A stretch of DNA of 64,000 nt from Desulfotruncus alcoholivorax DSM 16058 (GCF_000430885.1 NZ_AUMW01000014.1:1-64000), one strand, 5' to 3'. Counted from the first letter of the stretch, positions 33,438 through 42,542 are shown. Program-made: numbers and translations. Notes: generated from the sequence alone by a model not told the origin.

Positions 33438-33769
33438 TTTTTACACCTCCAGTATTATTGAGGAATATAGACACGTAATTAATATTGTATCAAAGGGGTA
33501 AATTAATAGTTTTCCAGGCAGATATATTATTAAGAAAGGTAACAGTCCAAATTATTTGGGTATAATGTTATAAAACCGCCAATTCCTACAATATTCAATA
33601 AACACGACTGTCGGAGTCCTGATAGAAAGTAGTTAAGTCATTTTTATCACCCCCTGTAAATTTTTAGTCCATTATATATTAGTATATAACTTACAGAAAA
33701 TTAACAAAATTCAGTCTAATAGTCACATTAAGATTTTAACAGTAGTATTAATTATTAAGCGGTAAACAA
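33438..33769. other. intergenic region, nothing recognised
   Basis: About 330 AT-rich bases between the MFS start and the trkH terminator. No ORF with ribosome-binding site, RNA family or repeat was recognised; it probably holds the MFS promoter. Confidence 0.5.
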
Positions 33770-33805
33770 ATAGGAGGCAACGCTGCTTTAACCGTTGCCT
33801 CCTAT
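33770..33805 (-). terminator. rho-independent terminator of trkAH
   Basis: ATAGGAGGCAACG and CGTTGCCTCCTAT pair perfectly (13 bp) around a 10-base loop; on the minus strand a TTTGTTT tail follows. It is about 40 bases downstream of the trkH stop. Confidence 0.8.
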
Positions 33806-33841
33806 ATAAAACCAGTGGCTGGTCTAAATCGACATATTTTT

Positions 33842-35284
33842 TCAAGAGCGCCAGAGCCGGGCGGAGAAGACCACCAGGACGGTATAAACCTCCAACCTTC
33901 CCACCAGCATACACAGTGCAAGCAGTAACTTTCCCGCGGCGGGAATGGCGGCGTAGTTGGTGGCCGGGCCTACAGCGCCAAAGCCCGGCCCTATATTGCC
34001 CAGTGTTGCTGCCACTGCCGATATTGAACTGATTAAGTCAATACCCATGGCAGTTAAGAGTAATGTTGAGGCGAGTAGAATAGCAAGATAAAGGAAAAAG
34101 AAGGAAACGACGCTTTCCACCAGTTCCTCTGTGATGACATCCCTGCCCAGGCGGACAGGTATAATCGCCTTGGGGTGGATCATTTTAGTAATTTCGCGGG
34201 AAGCATTTTTAAACAGGATCAGGTAACGGACATTTTTTATCCCGCCGGCGGTTGAACCGGCGCACCCACCGATAAACATGAGCAGAAACAGGACCCCCTG
34301 GCTAAAAGCAGGCCACTGGTTATAATCGGCAGTGGCAAACCCGGTAGTAGTGAGAATGGAAACGCTTTGAAAGGCTGACTGGCGAAAAGCTGCCTCAATA
34401 CCGTAACCCTGAACAGTAATCAGGTTGATGCAGATAAAAACCACAGCGGCCAGTGTAACAAGGGTGTACATACGGGTTTCAGGGTCTTTCCATAAAGGAC
34501 GGAAATTCCCCCGCAAGGCATGAAAGTGCAGCGCAAAGTTCATACCACAAAGGAACATAAAAAAAACGATAATATATTCCACCGCCGGGTTGTTAAAAGC
34601 GGCAACGCTGGCGTTTTTATTGGAAAAGCCACCTGTAGCCACGGTTCCAAAGGTTTGAATGAAAGAATCAAACCATGAAAGCCCTGCTATTTTTAAAGCG
34701 AGTATTTCTGCTACTGTGATAATAAAATACAGCTTGTATAATTCCCTGGAGGTTTGAGCCACCCGGGGGAGCACCTTGCTTTTGGCCGGTCCAGGCACTT
34801 CGGCCCGGAATAATTTCATGCCGGCGATCTTTAATGAAGGTATCAGCGCCAGGGTGAGAACAATAATGCCCATGCCGCCCAGCCAGTGGGTTATACTGCG
34901 CCAGAATAGAATACTTCGGGAAAGGATTTCAACATCAGTTAAAACTGAAGCACCAGTGGTGGTGAAGCCGGACATTGTTTCAAAAAATGCGTCAATAAAA
35001 CCGGGAATCGCTCCTGATATGATGAACGGTAAGGAGCCGAACAGCGCCAAAAACAACCACCCCGCGGTGGCGATGATAAAACCTTCCCTGTATCCGACCA
35101 CGCTGGATTCAATGCGAGTACGGGCCAGAATAAAACCGGCAATGGCAATAAAAAAAATGGAAATGGCAAAAGCCAGGTAATCTGCTTCACCTAAAAACAG
35201 GGCGATTCCTAAAGAAGGCAGCATTGCCCCTGCTTCACAAAGTAAGACCAGTCCCAGCGTGCGCAGTATCAATGAAGTATTCAT
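33842..35284 (-). CDS. trkH: Trk-type potassium uptake protein, membrane subunit
   Basis: A 480-residue membrane protein of the TrkH/KtrB superfamily, which conducts K+ inward. Four repeated pore units are visible through filter-like motifs: MSGFTTTGASVLTD, FGTVATGGFSNKNAS, TTTGFATADYNQW and ATLGNIGPGFG. The central Gly of each (TTG, ATG, TTG, IGP) lines the selectivity filter. The long C-terminal helix block and 480-residue length favour TrkH over the shorter KtrB. It starts 3 bases after the trkA stop, so the gating ring subunit is co-translated. Confidence 0.92.
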   Translation of the reverse strand: MNTSLILRTLGLVLLCEAGAMLPSLGIALFLGEADYLAFAISIFFIAIAGFILARTRIESSVVGYREGFIIATAGWLFLALFGSLPFIISGAIPGFIDAFFETMSGFTTTGASVLTDVEILSRSILFWRSITHWLGGMGIIVLTLALIPSLKIAGMKLFRAEVPGPAKSKVLPRVAQTSRELYKLYFIITVAEILALKIAGLSWFDSFIQTFGTVATGGFSNKNASVAAFNNPAVEYIIVFFMFLCGMNFALHFHALRGNFRPLWKDPETRMYTLVTLAAVVFICINLITVQGYGIEAAFRQSAFQSVSILTTTGFATADYNQWPAFSQGVLFLLMFIGGCAGSTAGGIKNVRYLILFKNASREITKMIHPKAIIPVRLGRDVITEELVESVVSFFFLYLAILLASTLLLTAMGIDLISSISAVAATLGNIGPGFGAVGPATNYAAIPAAGKLLLALCMLVGRLEVYTVLVVFSARLWRS

Positions 35285-35287
35285 TGT

Positions 35288-36634
35288 TTAGTTTCCTCCA
35301 AGGCTGCACAGCGACTCTACAATATGGACGTTATGGCCAAGTGCAAAAACTACAATCCGGTCAAGGTCTTTGATTACATCATCACCCTGGGGTATGATCA
35401 CCTTGTTTTTTCTCATAATGGCTCCTATAATCGTACCCGGGGGCAAGCCCGACCTGTGCAGCGGGCGTCCTGACAATTTACTGCCGGGCTGTACGATCAA
35501 CTCCATTACTTCTGCCTTTTCGTTTAGCAATAGGTAAAGTGACAGTAATCTTCCGCCTTTGATAAACCGCAGTATTTCACCGGCCGTAATTAAGCGCGGG
35601 CTAATAGCGGAGTCAACCCCCAACTGCTCTACCAAAGGGGCGTAGCCTGGCCTGCTTACCTTGGCGATTACCCTTTTAGCTCCCATTTGTTTGGCCAGGA
35701 GCCCTAACAGCAAGTTTTCCTCATCCAGTCCTGTAACGGTTACAAACCCGTCAATATCTTTGATCCCTTCTCGTTTAAGTAGTTCCATATCGGATCCGTC
35801 GGCGCACAAGATTAGCGCCCCCGGCAATTCTTCAGCCAGTTCGCGGCTTTTTTTCTTATCCTGTTCAATAATTTTTACCTTCATGCCCTGGGAACAAAGT
35901 TTTTCAGCAAGATAAAAGCCGATTCTCCCGCCTCCCAGGATCATGACGCTGTGAACCTTTTGTTTATTCTTTTTGACTTTTGAACAAAATTTATTGATTA
36001 CATCGGAATGACCTAACAGATAAATGATATCGCCCGGCAGAACCACGTCTGAGCCGCCCGGGATTAGCATATCACCGTCACGAGATATAGCTACGATTAG
36101 TAGTGATCTGGGAATATCCATCTCCATAAGTTTTTTGTTGGAAAATATAGTCATCTTCTCATCAACTGCAATGTCAACCATTTGCACTTTGCCTTGCGCA
36201 AATGGTTCCATGTTAACCGGTAGTGCCAGGGTTAACAGGCGGTTGATCTCCATTGCCGCCGAGTAATCGGGATTGATGATCAGGTCTACGCCCAGGTCTT
36301 CTTTGCTAATGATTAGATTTTTGGAATAATGCGGGTCTCTGATTCTGGCGATAGCCCGGGGAATGCCAATCCGCTTGGCGGTCATGCATGCTATCATGTT
36401 AACTTCGTCGCTATTTGTGACTGCAATAAGCAGGTCACTGCTTGCAATGACATTGGAACTCAGAATTTTGGCTGCGGAACCGCTGCCCCTGATGCACAGA
36501 CAGTCATAATCCTCTTCTATTTTTTGAAGTCTTGTCTCATCCTTATCAATAATAATTAAATCGTGGCCTTCATGCAGCAAACGGGTAGCTATTTCCTTAC
36601 CAACTTTACCGGCCCCGATAATTGTTATTTGCAT
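35288..36634 (-). CDS. trkA: Trk potassium uptake, NAD-binding regulatory subunit
   Basis: A 448-residue cytosolic protein with duplicated RCK modules: TrkA-N at 1-125 (Rossmann motif IIGAGKVGKEIA), TrkA-C, a second TrkA-N from about 228 (MILGGGRIGFYLAEKL) and a second TrkA-C. It forms the gating ring under TrkH and binds nucleotides. The two-fold repeat is usual for TrkA. Start ATG 36634 has a GAGGTG site upstream. First gene of the trkAH unit. Confidence 0.93.
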   Translation of the reverse strand: MQITIIGAGKVGKEIATRLLHEGHDLIIIDKDETRLQKIEEDYDCLCIRGSGSAAKILSSNVIASSDLLIAVTNSDEVNMIACMTAKRIGIPRAIARIRDPHYSKNLIISKEDLGVDLIINPDYSAAMEINRLLTLALPVNMEPFAQGKVQMVDIAVDEKMTIFSNKKLMEMDIPRSLLIVAISRDGDMLIPGGSDVVLPGDIIYLLGHSDVINKFCSKVKKNKQKVHSVMILGGGRIGFYLAEKLCSQGMKVKIIEQDKKKSRELAEELPGALILCADGSDMELLKREGIKDIDGFVTVTGLDEENLLLGLLAKQMGAKRVIAKVSRPGYAPLVEQLGVDSAISPRLITAGEILRFIKGGRLLSLYLLLNEKAEVMELIVQPGSKLSGRPLHRSGLPPGTIIGAIMRKNKVIIPQGDDVIKDLDRIVVFALGHNVHIVESLCSLGGN

Positions 36635-36819
36635 TTTTTCACCTCATCAATGAAACCGGGCGTAATATTTTCAATAATTAATTAGTATAAGTTATAAATT
36701 TCTTTTTGCAAATATAGGTTCGTTATTTTTTATAGATTGAAGGCAGGAAAATAGTGACTACTATAGTATTTTACCAGGGGTGGCTAAAAATGGGCGATAT
36801 TTGGTATCTTACTATAACG

Positions 36820-36841
36820 GCCATTGCATACAGGCAATGGC
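36820..36841 (+). promoter_or_regulatory. hairpin in the spoIIM upstream region
   Basis: GCCATTGC - ATACAG - GCAATGGC is a perfect 8-bp stem without a T run. It lies within the 258-base divergent gap between trkA and spoIIM, about 50 bases before the spoIIM start. No known riboswitch family could be matched by eye; a mRNA leader element or operator is possible. Confidence 0.4.
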
Positions 36842-36892
36842 TGAATTGATTCTGGGTGTCAGAAACATCCGCTTGCGGGTTAGGGGGGTACT

Positions 36893-37471
36893 ATGTTTTC
36901 TTCGGTTGGCAATGAATTGCGCGGTCTTAAAAACTACCAGCGGGATATTTTAGTATGTTGTGCTATTTTTGTAGCCGCTGTGTATGCCGGGTATATTGCA
37001 GCGGTATTATTGCAAGACAGGTCCGTCGAGTATTATGCTGAAGTGCGAAAGATCATTATCGGAAGCGGTTTGCCGGAAAATATTTTTTTGTATATTTTAA
37101 CCCGTAATGCCATTGTAAGCTTTACCGCACTGGTGCTGGGCATAGTTACATATAACGTTTGGCCTGTAATGATTCTGTTAATGAACGGGGTTATTAGCGG
37201 TTTTGCAGCTAAAATGCAGGCGCTTCTTTTTAATCATTATACTTTTGAAATCTGGCTTTTTGGATTGATTCCCCATGGCATTCCTGAGCTGGGCGCGCTA
37301 TTTATCGCTTGCGGGTCCAGTTTTTATTATCGAAGGTTGCGCAGCAGAGGAAAACCGGTTTGGGGCCGGGTGGTAAAAACATATTTTTCAGTTGTCTTGC
37401 CCTTGCTGGTTCTGGCCGCATTAATAGAAACCTTTGTAACCCCGCTGATTATCCAAAGGTTTTTGCAGTAA
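36893..37471 (+). CDS. spoIIM: stage II sporulation protein M-like (DUF95) membrane protein
   Basis: A 192-residue membrane protein with about five helices. The DUF95/SpoIIM signature region FGLIPHGIPELGALFIACGS is clear, with FTALVLGIVTYNVWPVMILLMNG before it. In sporulation SpoIIM anchors SpoIID and SpoIIP at the septum. Homologues also occur in non-sporulating bacteria, so the symbol rests on family resemblance plus spoIIP in the window. Start ATG 36893 behind TAGGGGGG. The following SDR gene begins 81 bases after its stop. Confidence 0.78.
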   Translation: MFSSVGNELRGLKNYQRDILVCCAIFVAAVYAGYIAAVLLQDRSVEYYAEVRKIIIGSGLPENIFLYILTRNAIVSFTALVLGIVTYNVWPVMILLMNGVISGFAAKMQALLFNHYTFEIWLFGLIPHGIPELGALFIACGSSFYYRRLRSRGKPVWGRVVKTYFSVVLPLLVLAALIETFVTPLIIQRFLQ

Positions 37472-37552
37472 TTCTAAAAAAATAAAGGAATTTTACGGCT
37501 TAATAACAAATATATAGCTAACTGCGTAACCCTGATGACTGGAGGGGGTTCT

Positions 37553-38455
37553 GTGATTCTGGTAACCGGGGGTACAGGCCTGGTTGGAAGACATCTTGTT
37601 AAGGCGTTGGTAGAAAAAGGTCACAAAGTACGCTGCCTGGTACGCTCTCCCCAAAAAAGCGGGGAACTGCTACCCTCAGGTGTTGAACTAGTCCGCGGCG
37701 ATATTAATAATTCAGCGGCAGTTTCTGCTGCCTGCAAAGGTGTCGATAAGATTTATCACCTTGTCGCCGTGATCAGGGAAGAGGGAGATAATACATTTGA
37801 GCATGTGAATGTAGAGGGAACATTAAACCTTGTTATTGCTGCGGGTCAGGCCGGAGTTAAACATTTTATCCATATGAGTGCCATTGGAGCCTGCAATAAT
37901 CCCAAGTACAAATATGTCTATTCAAAGTGGCGCGGGGAGGAAGCGGTTAGACAAAGCGGCTTGGGTTGGACTATTGTACGCCCTTCTATTATATATGGGG
38001 ACGGCTTTAATTTTTTTGACCGGATGATGCAGTCATTCAGGTATGTACCTGGTCCAGTTGTGCCGGTTCCGGGTAAAGGTGCGACTTTGTTTCAGCCTAT
38101 TGCTGTAGAAGACATAGTGCGCTGCCTGTGTTTGATTGGCGAAAATGGGAATATGTTCGGGCAAATGGTCGAATTAGGAGGGCCAGAGCATCTTAGTTAC
38201 TCGCAGATGCTGGATCTCCTGATGGAACGGCTGGGAGAAAAACGCTATAAGATTTATGTACCCATGTTTCTAATGCGTTTAATTGTGCCCCTTATGGATA
38301 GTATTTTACCAGACCCTCCCGTAACTCCTGTGGAATTAAAACAAATGGAAGTGCCGAACATCACAGACATTGATGCTGTGGAAAAAAAATTTGGCTTTAA
38401 GCCAAGGACGCTGCGTAACGGGCTCAAATACCTGCCTGCCGGTAAAAAGAGCTAA
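37553..38455 (+). CDS. NAD(P)-dependent epimerase/dehydratase-like SDR (NDUFA9-like)
   Basis: A 300-residue atypical SDR with Rossmann motif TGGTGLVG (residues 5-12), the NMRa/NDUFA9-like blocks VRCLVRSP and GDINNSAAV, a YVYSK YxxxK active-site motif, and VRPSIIYG. Members reduce or epimerise nucleotide sugars, quinones or isoprenoids; substrate unknown. GTG 37553 (MILVTGGTG) lies 7 bases after GGAGG and gives the canonical N-terminus; ATG 37535 would precede the SD. Terminator at 38463. Confidence 0.83.
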   Translation: MILVTGGTGLVGRHLVKALVEKGHKVRCLVRSPQKSGELLPSGVELVRGDINNSAAVSAACKGVDKIYHLVAVIREEGDNTFEHVNVEGTLNLVIAAGQAGVKHFIHMSAIGACNNPKYKYVYSKWRGEEAVRQSGLGWTIVRPSIIYGDGFNFFDRMMQSFRYVPGPVVPVPGKGATLFQPIAVEDIVRCLCLIGENGNMFGQMVELGGPEHLSYSQMLDLLMERLGEKRYKIYVPMFLMRLIVPLMDSILPDPPVTPVELKQMEVPNITDIDAVEKKFGFKPRTLRNGLKYLPAGKKS

Positions 38456-38462
38456 ACGCCAA

Positions 38463-38494
38463 CAATAGCTTGATAATGTAGTATCAAGCTATTG
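38463..38494. terminator. bidirectional terminator between convergent genes
   Basis: CAATAGCTTGATA and TATCAAGCTATTG pair perfectly (13 bp) around ATGTAG. The stop codon of the minus-strand transglycosylase lies in the right arm. T-rich flanks are short. Confidence 0.75.
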
Positions 38495-39128
38495 TATTCA
38501 GCTGGTGTTTTAATACTTTTTGAACGTAATTCTTTGTTTCCCGGCAATCGGGAATTCCTCCGGCCCGGTCTACCGCGCCAGGTCCGGCGTTGTATGCTGC
38601 CAAGGCTAAAGCTGTGTTTCCATTATACCTGTTGAGCATCTTTTTAATGTAGCGAACCCCGCCGTCTACATTTTGAACCGGGTCAAAAGGGTCTTTTACT
38701 CCCAGCGACGCTGCTGTAGCAGGCATTAATTGCATTAAGCCCATAGCTCCGGAGGGAGAAACCGCGCGGGGATTAAATCCTGATTCCACTTGGATTACAG
38801 ACTTAACCAATGCCGGATCAACACCATGTTTTTTGGAAATATTTTCTACCATTGTCTCAATACCGGTTTTATGAACAGGTGTCGTTGCGGTAGTTTTAGT
38901 TCTGCCGGCTGTTACTGAAGATGTTGTTTCAGCAGGAAAAATATTTTCCGTTGTTATAGCCGACTGTTTTTCAGGTGTGCTGCTGTTGTTTTCCTGCTGT
39001 TTGGCCAAGGCCAGCATTAGCAGGAAGGAAAAGTCCTCTTCCGGCAAAATTTCTTCGGTCCTCTGATTGGTTGTTACCGATAACGACTGGGTTTCAACCA
39101 GCAGCCTGGCCAGTTCATCTATTCTCAT
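38484..39128 (-). CDS. lytic murein transglycosylase (SLT domain)
   Basis: A 214-residue protein with a soluble-lytic-transglycosylase domain in its second half: catalytic Glu in [20 protein letters not shown], then [14 protein letters not shown] and [14 protein letters not shown]. The N-terminal 100 residues are low-complexity Thr/Glu-rich with no signal peptide seen. This resembles Firmicute proteins with C-terminal SLT secreted without a Sec signal or acting near flagella/spores. The start ATG 39128 ([10 protein letters not shown]) is chosen over TTG 39143; neither has a strong SD. It would cleave peptidoglycan by forming 1,6-anhydro-muramic ends. Confidence 0.85.
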   Translation of the reverse strand: MRIDELARLLVETQSLSVTTNQRTEEILPEEDFSFLLMLALAKQQENNSSTPEKQSAITTENIFPAETTSSVTAGRTKTTATTPVHKTGIETMVENISKKHGVDPALVKSVIQVESGFNPRAVSPSGAMGLMQLMPATAASLGVKDPFDPVQNVDGGVRYIKKMLNRYNGNTALALAAYNAGPGAVDRAGGIPDCRETKNYVQKVLKHQLNTIA

Positions 39129-39186
39129 CAGCCACCCACCCAACTTTCTCTAAGATTACTTAATCTTTGGGATAATTCCACCCAAG

Positions 39187-39966
39187 TTATGGATTGCCGG
39201 ATACTGTAATTTGATTAAGCCAGCCGAACATTGCATCCCACACCTCACGGGTATGGTTGGAGAATTGGTGGTCGGCGCCTGGAATATAAAGGAGTTTCTT
39301 TGGTTCACCGGCACTTTGGAATATTAACCTGGCGTCCTTAGGGGGAACAACGTTGTCTTTTTCCCCGTGGATCATCAATAATGGCCTGGGCGCAATCTTA
39401 CTTGCCAGCCGGGGTACATCAAACCGGTCAAGGTCATCAAAGAAAGTTCTGCGCAGGTAAATGATACCGTCCTCTCCGGTCAGTGCGTACATCTCGCCGT
39501 TTTCGTCCACAGGGCCTTCGGCCAGCTCTATAAACAAATCTTTTAGCCTGGCCGGGGCCGCCCAGGTACATACTCCTGATACTCTCCGGTCGACTGCAGC
39601 GTGGCAAATTACCGTTGTTCCGCCGAAACTGCGCCCCATTGTAAAGACGGGGCCCATGCCTGCCGAGGTACACCAGTCCACCGCGCTGTTTAAATCATCT
39701 ATCTGGCCCGATAGGGTTATTCTCTCGAATAAGCCTTCACTTTGCCCGTTGCCGCTAAAGTCAAACAGAAAAACATTGAAACCCCGGTTTCCAAGTTCCT
39801 CTCCCATGGCCCTGGCCTTGCCGCCGCCTTCTTTGCTGCCGGTGAAACCGTGACAAACAATCACCACCGGTCCTAAATTTCCGGCCGGGGCGTGTAGTAA
39901 ACCTGCCAGACATTGTTTTCGGGAATTCGTAAAGCTAACTCTTTCCCAAGCTTGCCCGCTGGTCAT
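39187..39966 (-). CDS. alpha/beta hydrolase (serine aminopeptidase S33-like)
   Basis: A 259-residue cytosolic hydrolase with a full catalytic triad set: nucleophile elbow MGRSFGGTTV (Ser), Asp candidate in IHGEKDNVVPP, His in PGADHQFSNH. The oxyanion block VCHGFTGSKEGGG lies near residue 35. Members cleave esters or acyl groups; substrate unknown. ATG 39966 follows AGGAGGAGATC. Its upstream neighbour on the same strand is the TPR gene, 23 bases away, so they are probably one transcript. Confidence 0.88.
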   Translation of the reverse strand: MTSGQAWERVSFTNSRKQCLAGLLHAPAGNLGPVVIVCHGFTGSKEGGGKARAMGEELGNRGFNVFLFDFSGNGQSEGLFERITLSGQIDDLNSAVDWCTSAGMGPVFTMGRSFGGTTVICHAAVDRRVSGVCTWAAPARLKDLFIELAEGPVDENGEMYALTGEDGIIYLRRTFFDDLDRFDVPRLASKIAPRPLLMIHGEKDNVVPPKDARLIFQSAGEPKKLLYIPGADHQFSNHTREVWDAMFGWLNQITVSGNP

Positions 39967-39989
39967 GGTGATCTCCTCCTGTGTGTGGC

Positions 39990-40739
39990 TTATTCATCCC
40001 ATGGCACCGTGCCATTTTTTATATCCTCCAATAGCATACGAACCCCCAGGTGGTCGTCCGGATCCAGTTTTAATAGCCTGTCAAGCAATTCTTTAGCTCC
40101 GGCTAAATCACCACGCCTTAATTTTACCAGCGCCAGTCCGTGCACCGTTCTCAGGTAAGGGCGGTTGTCGGTCCAGTACCAGGGTAATTTACCTTTAAAG
40201 TCAGCAGGCAAAACAGACCGGCCCACATTGTACGCTTTTGTATAATAATCTTCCGCTGCCACCAGGTTACCGGTATCCCATTCGGTAACTGCCAGGTGAT
40301 TTAATGCGTCTATAAAATAAGGACATTCACTCAATAAGCTTTTAAAAATCCTTCTTGCTTTTTTTATATCGCCGGCTTCCAGATAATCAATCCCCAGGTC
40401 AAACTTGTCTGAAAGGTTCAATACTTCTCCCGGCCAGGCGAATTCCCATTCATTTCGTCCCCTTTTTTCCAAGCGAATAGGGTAGGCTAAATTACTTGGT
40501 TTTTTGTTATGGTGCCCCTTGCGTTTAAAATCATTTAATTCATTTGCGCTGCCGGAACTAACCCAGTGCCGGTATTGTTCCCAGGCCAATTGAAGACATT
40601 CTTCATGCCAGTCCAGTTGTCTTGCCCGGTAGGAACGCTTCAACAAATCATAAATAGCTTTGGCCTCCCGATGTCCCCGGGACTGGTGGGTTACCCACAG
40701 AACATCGGCCAGTACGTGTTTGGCCACGTTTTTTTCCAT
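39990..40739 (-). CDS. tetratricopeptide-repeat protein
   Basis: A 249-residue protein with TPR-like helices in the second half: FDLGIDYLEAGDIKKARRIF, DALNHLAVTEWDTGNLVAAE, TVHGLALVKLRRGDLAGAKE. The N-terminal 90 residues (EAKAIYDLLKRSYRARQLDW) are not recognised. TPRs mediate protein contacts; no enzymatic motif is seen. The ATG at 40739 is chosen because AGGGA lies at suitable distance; GTG 40748 would be too close. Likely co-transcribed with the hydrolase gene downstream. Confidence 0.7.
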   Translation of the reverse strand: MEKNVAKHVLADVLWVTHQSRGHREAKAIYDLLKRSYRARQLDWHEECLQLAWEQYRHWVSSGSANELNDFKRKGHHNKKPSNLAYPIRLEKRGRNEWEFAWPGEVLNLSDKFDLGIDYLEAGDIKKARRIFKSLLSECPYFIDALNHLAVTEWDTGNLVAAEDYYTKAYNVGRSVLPADFKGKLPWYWTDNRPYLRTVHGLALVKLRRGDLAGAKELLDRLLKLDPDDHLGVRMLLEDIKNGTVPWDE

Positions 40740-40923
40740 ACCATGCACATCCCTGTAAAGGCCTAATTAATTACTCTATATTTTACCTGGGCGATGTTTT
40801 TTCCTGCCTAAACCGCTGATGAAAAGTTTTAATAAGCATGCGAACTTAAGTAATTTAGCGAATGGAGGTAAAATATGTTTTTTTGTAGAAAGATATCGTT
40901 AAACGATCTAAGGGGTTGCCGGC

Positions 40924-41343
40924 ATGATTACTTCAGGAACATTAAAAAGGGGGCTGCACCGGGGTTTTTCCACCACCTGGACGCTGGCCAAAGTAGTAGT
41001 TCCTGTTTACCTTGTGGTTACTGTATTAAAATACACACCGGTGTTAGATTGGTTGGCCGCTTTATTCGCACCGGTGATGCATTTGTTCGGCCTTCCCGGT
41101 GAAGCCTCCCTGGTATTGGTGCTGGGAAAACTAATCAACCTTTACGCAGCTATCGGGGCTATATCTTCGCTTGGCCTTTCCCACAGAGAAATAACAATTA
41201 TTGCTGCCATGCTGCTTTTATCCCACTCGCTGCCGATTGAATCGGCTGTATCGGGTCGCACCGGCGTAAACTCTGTACTTATAACAGTTTTTCGCATTGC
41301 CATGGCAGTGCTGTCCGGGATTTTACTAAACCTTTTGCTTTAA
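40924..41343 (+). CDS. nucleoside-recognition (Gate) domain membrane protein, first of a pair
   Basis: A 139-residue integral membrane protein with the Gate fold seen in SpmA/SpmB and nucleoside transporters: WTLAKVVVPVYLVVTVLKYT, MHLFGLPGEASLVLVLGKLI and HREITIIAAMLLLSHSLPIE. In spore-formers similar pairs act in spore-core dehydration or metabolite movement, but substrate is unknown. The start is ATG 40924 with AAGGGG upstream. A strong GGAGGT followed by ATG at 40875 opens another frame that overlaps this start; see findings. Confidence 0.78.
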   Translation: MITSGTLKRGLHRGFSTTWTLAKVVVPVYLVVTVLKYTPVLDWLAALFAPVMHLFGLPGEASLVLVLGKLINLYAAIGAISSLGLSHREITIIAAMLLLSHSLPIESAVSGRTGVNSVLITVFRIAMAVLSGILLNLLL

Positions 41344-41402
41344 GGAAAGGAAACACAACAAAAACTTTTCAGATATATTTTTAGAAAAAGAAGGTGCTAT
41401 GT

Positions 41403-41912
41403 TTGGATTGGTTCGGGTTTGCTAGAGAAGTCTCGCTGGGAGTAGTTCACAATATAGCTATGATGGCTATGATTATTATACCTATAATGTTGGTTCTGGA
41501 GATTGCCAGGGATTTAAAAATTTTGGACCGGATTGCAGAATGGCTTGCTCCGGTGGTTGGGGTTTTTCGCCTATCCAGAGAGGCTGCTTTTCCGCTGCTG
41601 GTTGGCATAATATTCGGTATTGCCTACGGGGCCGGTGTGTTAATTGAGGAAGCGCGCAGCGGCCGTTTAAGTTGGAAGGATCTTTTCCTGATCAATGTAT
41701 TTTTATCGGTTTGTCACGCTGTAGTGGAAGACACCGCCTTGTTTATAGCCGTGGGCGCCAACGGCGTAGTGATACTATTGGGACGTTTTGTCGTAGCTGT
41801 AATCCTAACCTTTCTGTTGAGCCGCTCAGCCTGGTTGGAAAGGGAAAGTTTAAAACGGGGCGCCCCGGTTTTATTAGTTCCTCCGGGGGGAACAGGGGGG
41901 AAATGCTGCTAA
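41403..41912 (+). CDS. nucleoside-recognition (Gate) domain membrane protein, second of a pair
   Basis: A 169-residue partner of the preceding gene, with helices MMAMIIIPIMLVLEIARDLK, VGVFRLSREAAFPLLVGIIF and HAVVEDTALFIAVGANG. In the SpmA/SpmB-like arrangement two Gate halves form one complex. The start is uncertain: TTG 41403 is 9 bases after AGAAGG, GTG 41394 overlaps it. A 59-base gap follows the first gene, so one operon is likely. Beyond its stop the accessory region begins. Confidence 0.75.
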   Translation: MDWFGFAREVSLGVVHNIAMMAMIIIPIMLVLEIARDLKILDRIAEWLAPVVGVFRLSREAAFPLLVGIIFGIAYGAGVLIEEARSGRLSWKDLFLINVFLSVCHAVVEDTALFIAVGANGVVILLGRFVVAVILTFLLSRSAWLERESLKRGAPVLLVPPGGTGGKCC

Positions 41913-41930
41913 AAGGCTACACACCAGATC

Positions 41931-42080
41931 ATGAACAGCGACCAGGGAAGTCATTTTACAGGTCCACAATACACTGGTCTCTTAAAGGCCGCCGGTGTTC
42001 AAATCAGTATGGATGGGAGGGGGCGGGCACTGGATAACATCTTCACAGAACGATTCTGGCGAAATCTTAAGTATGAGTAA
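41931..42080 (+). pseudogene. IS3-family transposase remnant (OrfB fragment)
   Basis: A 49-codon open stretch reads NSDQGSHFTGPQYTGLLKAA then ISMDGRGRALDNIFTERFWR and stops. It covers the second Asp and final Glu blocks of an IS3-type DDE domain of a different subgroup from the intact element at 1-1207. No other part of the element is present. Confidence 0.8.
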
Positions 42081-42199
42081 GTCGTCGGCAATATAATAGC
42101 ACCTCGGCCCTTAGGGCTGTCAAGGCCGCCGTCCTTCATGGAAAGTACTAAGGTTTTGGCGGCTATGATAGCCGCCATAAATAAGAATTTAGCTTTCAC
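41999..42199 (-). CDS. hypothetical short secreted or membrane protein, C-terminus altered
   Basis: A 66-residue frame with a good ribosome-binding site (GAGGAGG, 6 bases from GTG 42199) and a signal-like N-terminus VKAKFLFMAAIIAAKTLVLS, followed by MKDGGLDSPKGRGAIILP. Its 3' part runs antisense through the IS3 remnant, so the original C-terminus was probably replaced. The frame is also open upstream to 42364, where another hydrophobic stretch (MFFSSILFLAILVINLPF) is antisense to the integrase relic. Possibly a decayed gene. Function unknown. Confidence 0.3.
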   Translation of the reverse strand: MKAKFLFMAAIIAAKTLVLSMKDGGLDSPKGRGAIILPTTYSYLRFRQNRSVKMLSSARPLPSILI

Positions 42200-42324
42200 T
42201 GTGAACCTCCTCAGTTGCTGGTTTTCGTATACGTCCATCTGGGTCTGATCCTGAGCGTTGGCACCTGCTGTTATGAAGGGCAGGTTAATGACCAGTATGG
42301 CCAGGAATAATATAGACGAAAAAA

Positions 42325-42542
42325 ACATTAAATCTGGAGCAGCTACGTCACTCCAACATAGCAATTACTTCTGACGCTTACAGTCACCTGCTGCCAACCA
42401 TGCAGGAGCAACTAGCCTACTGTATTGATAGCTCAATGGGGCAAATTATCGAAAACATATTAGATATAAAAAAAACAGTTGCGTTAGCAACTGAAACTCA
42501 AAAAGCTGGTGCCGAAGGCGGGAGTCGAACCCGCATGGGATA
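42325..42542 (+). pseudogene. tyrosine recombinase (phage-type integrase) C-terminal remnant
   Basis: The frame reads LEQLRHSNIAITSDAYSHLL PTMQEQ, which holds the box II HSN block and the nucleophilic Tyr in DAYSHLLPTM typical of phage and ICE integrases. The N-terminal two thirds are missing. The frame runs into the tRNA-Leu fragment and stops at 42540-42542 (GAEGGSRTRMG), as happens for integrases whose gene end overlaps their att site. Confidence 0.75.

Noticed and set aside
36738-36892. c-di-GMP or c-di-AMP riboswitch upstream of spoIIM/trkA
   Set aside because: Key conserved blocks of GEMM or ydaO aptamers could not be found on either strand.
41672-42037. Plus-strand ORF overlapping the second Gate gene
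   Set aside because: Frame-shifted shadow of the Gate protein joined to the transposase relic.
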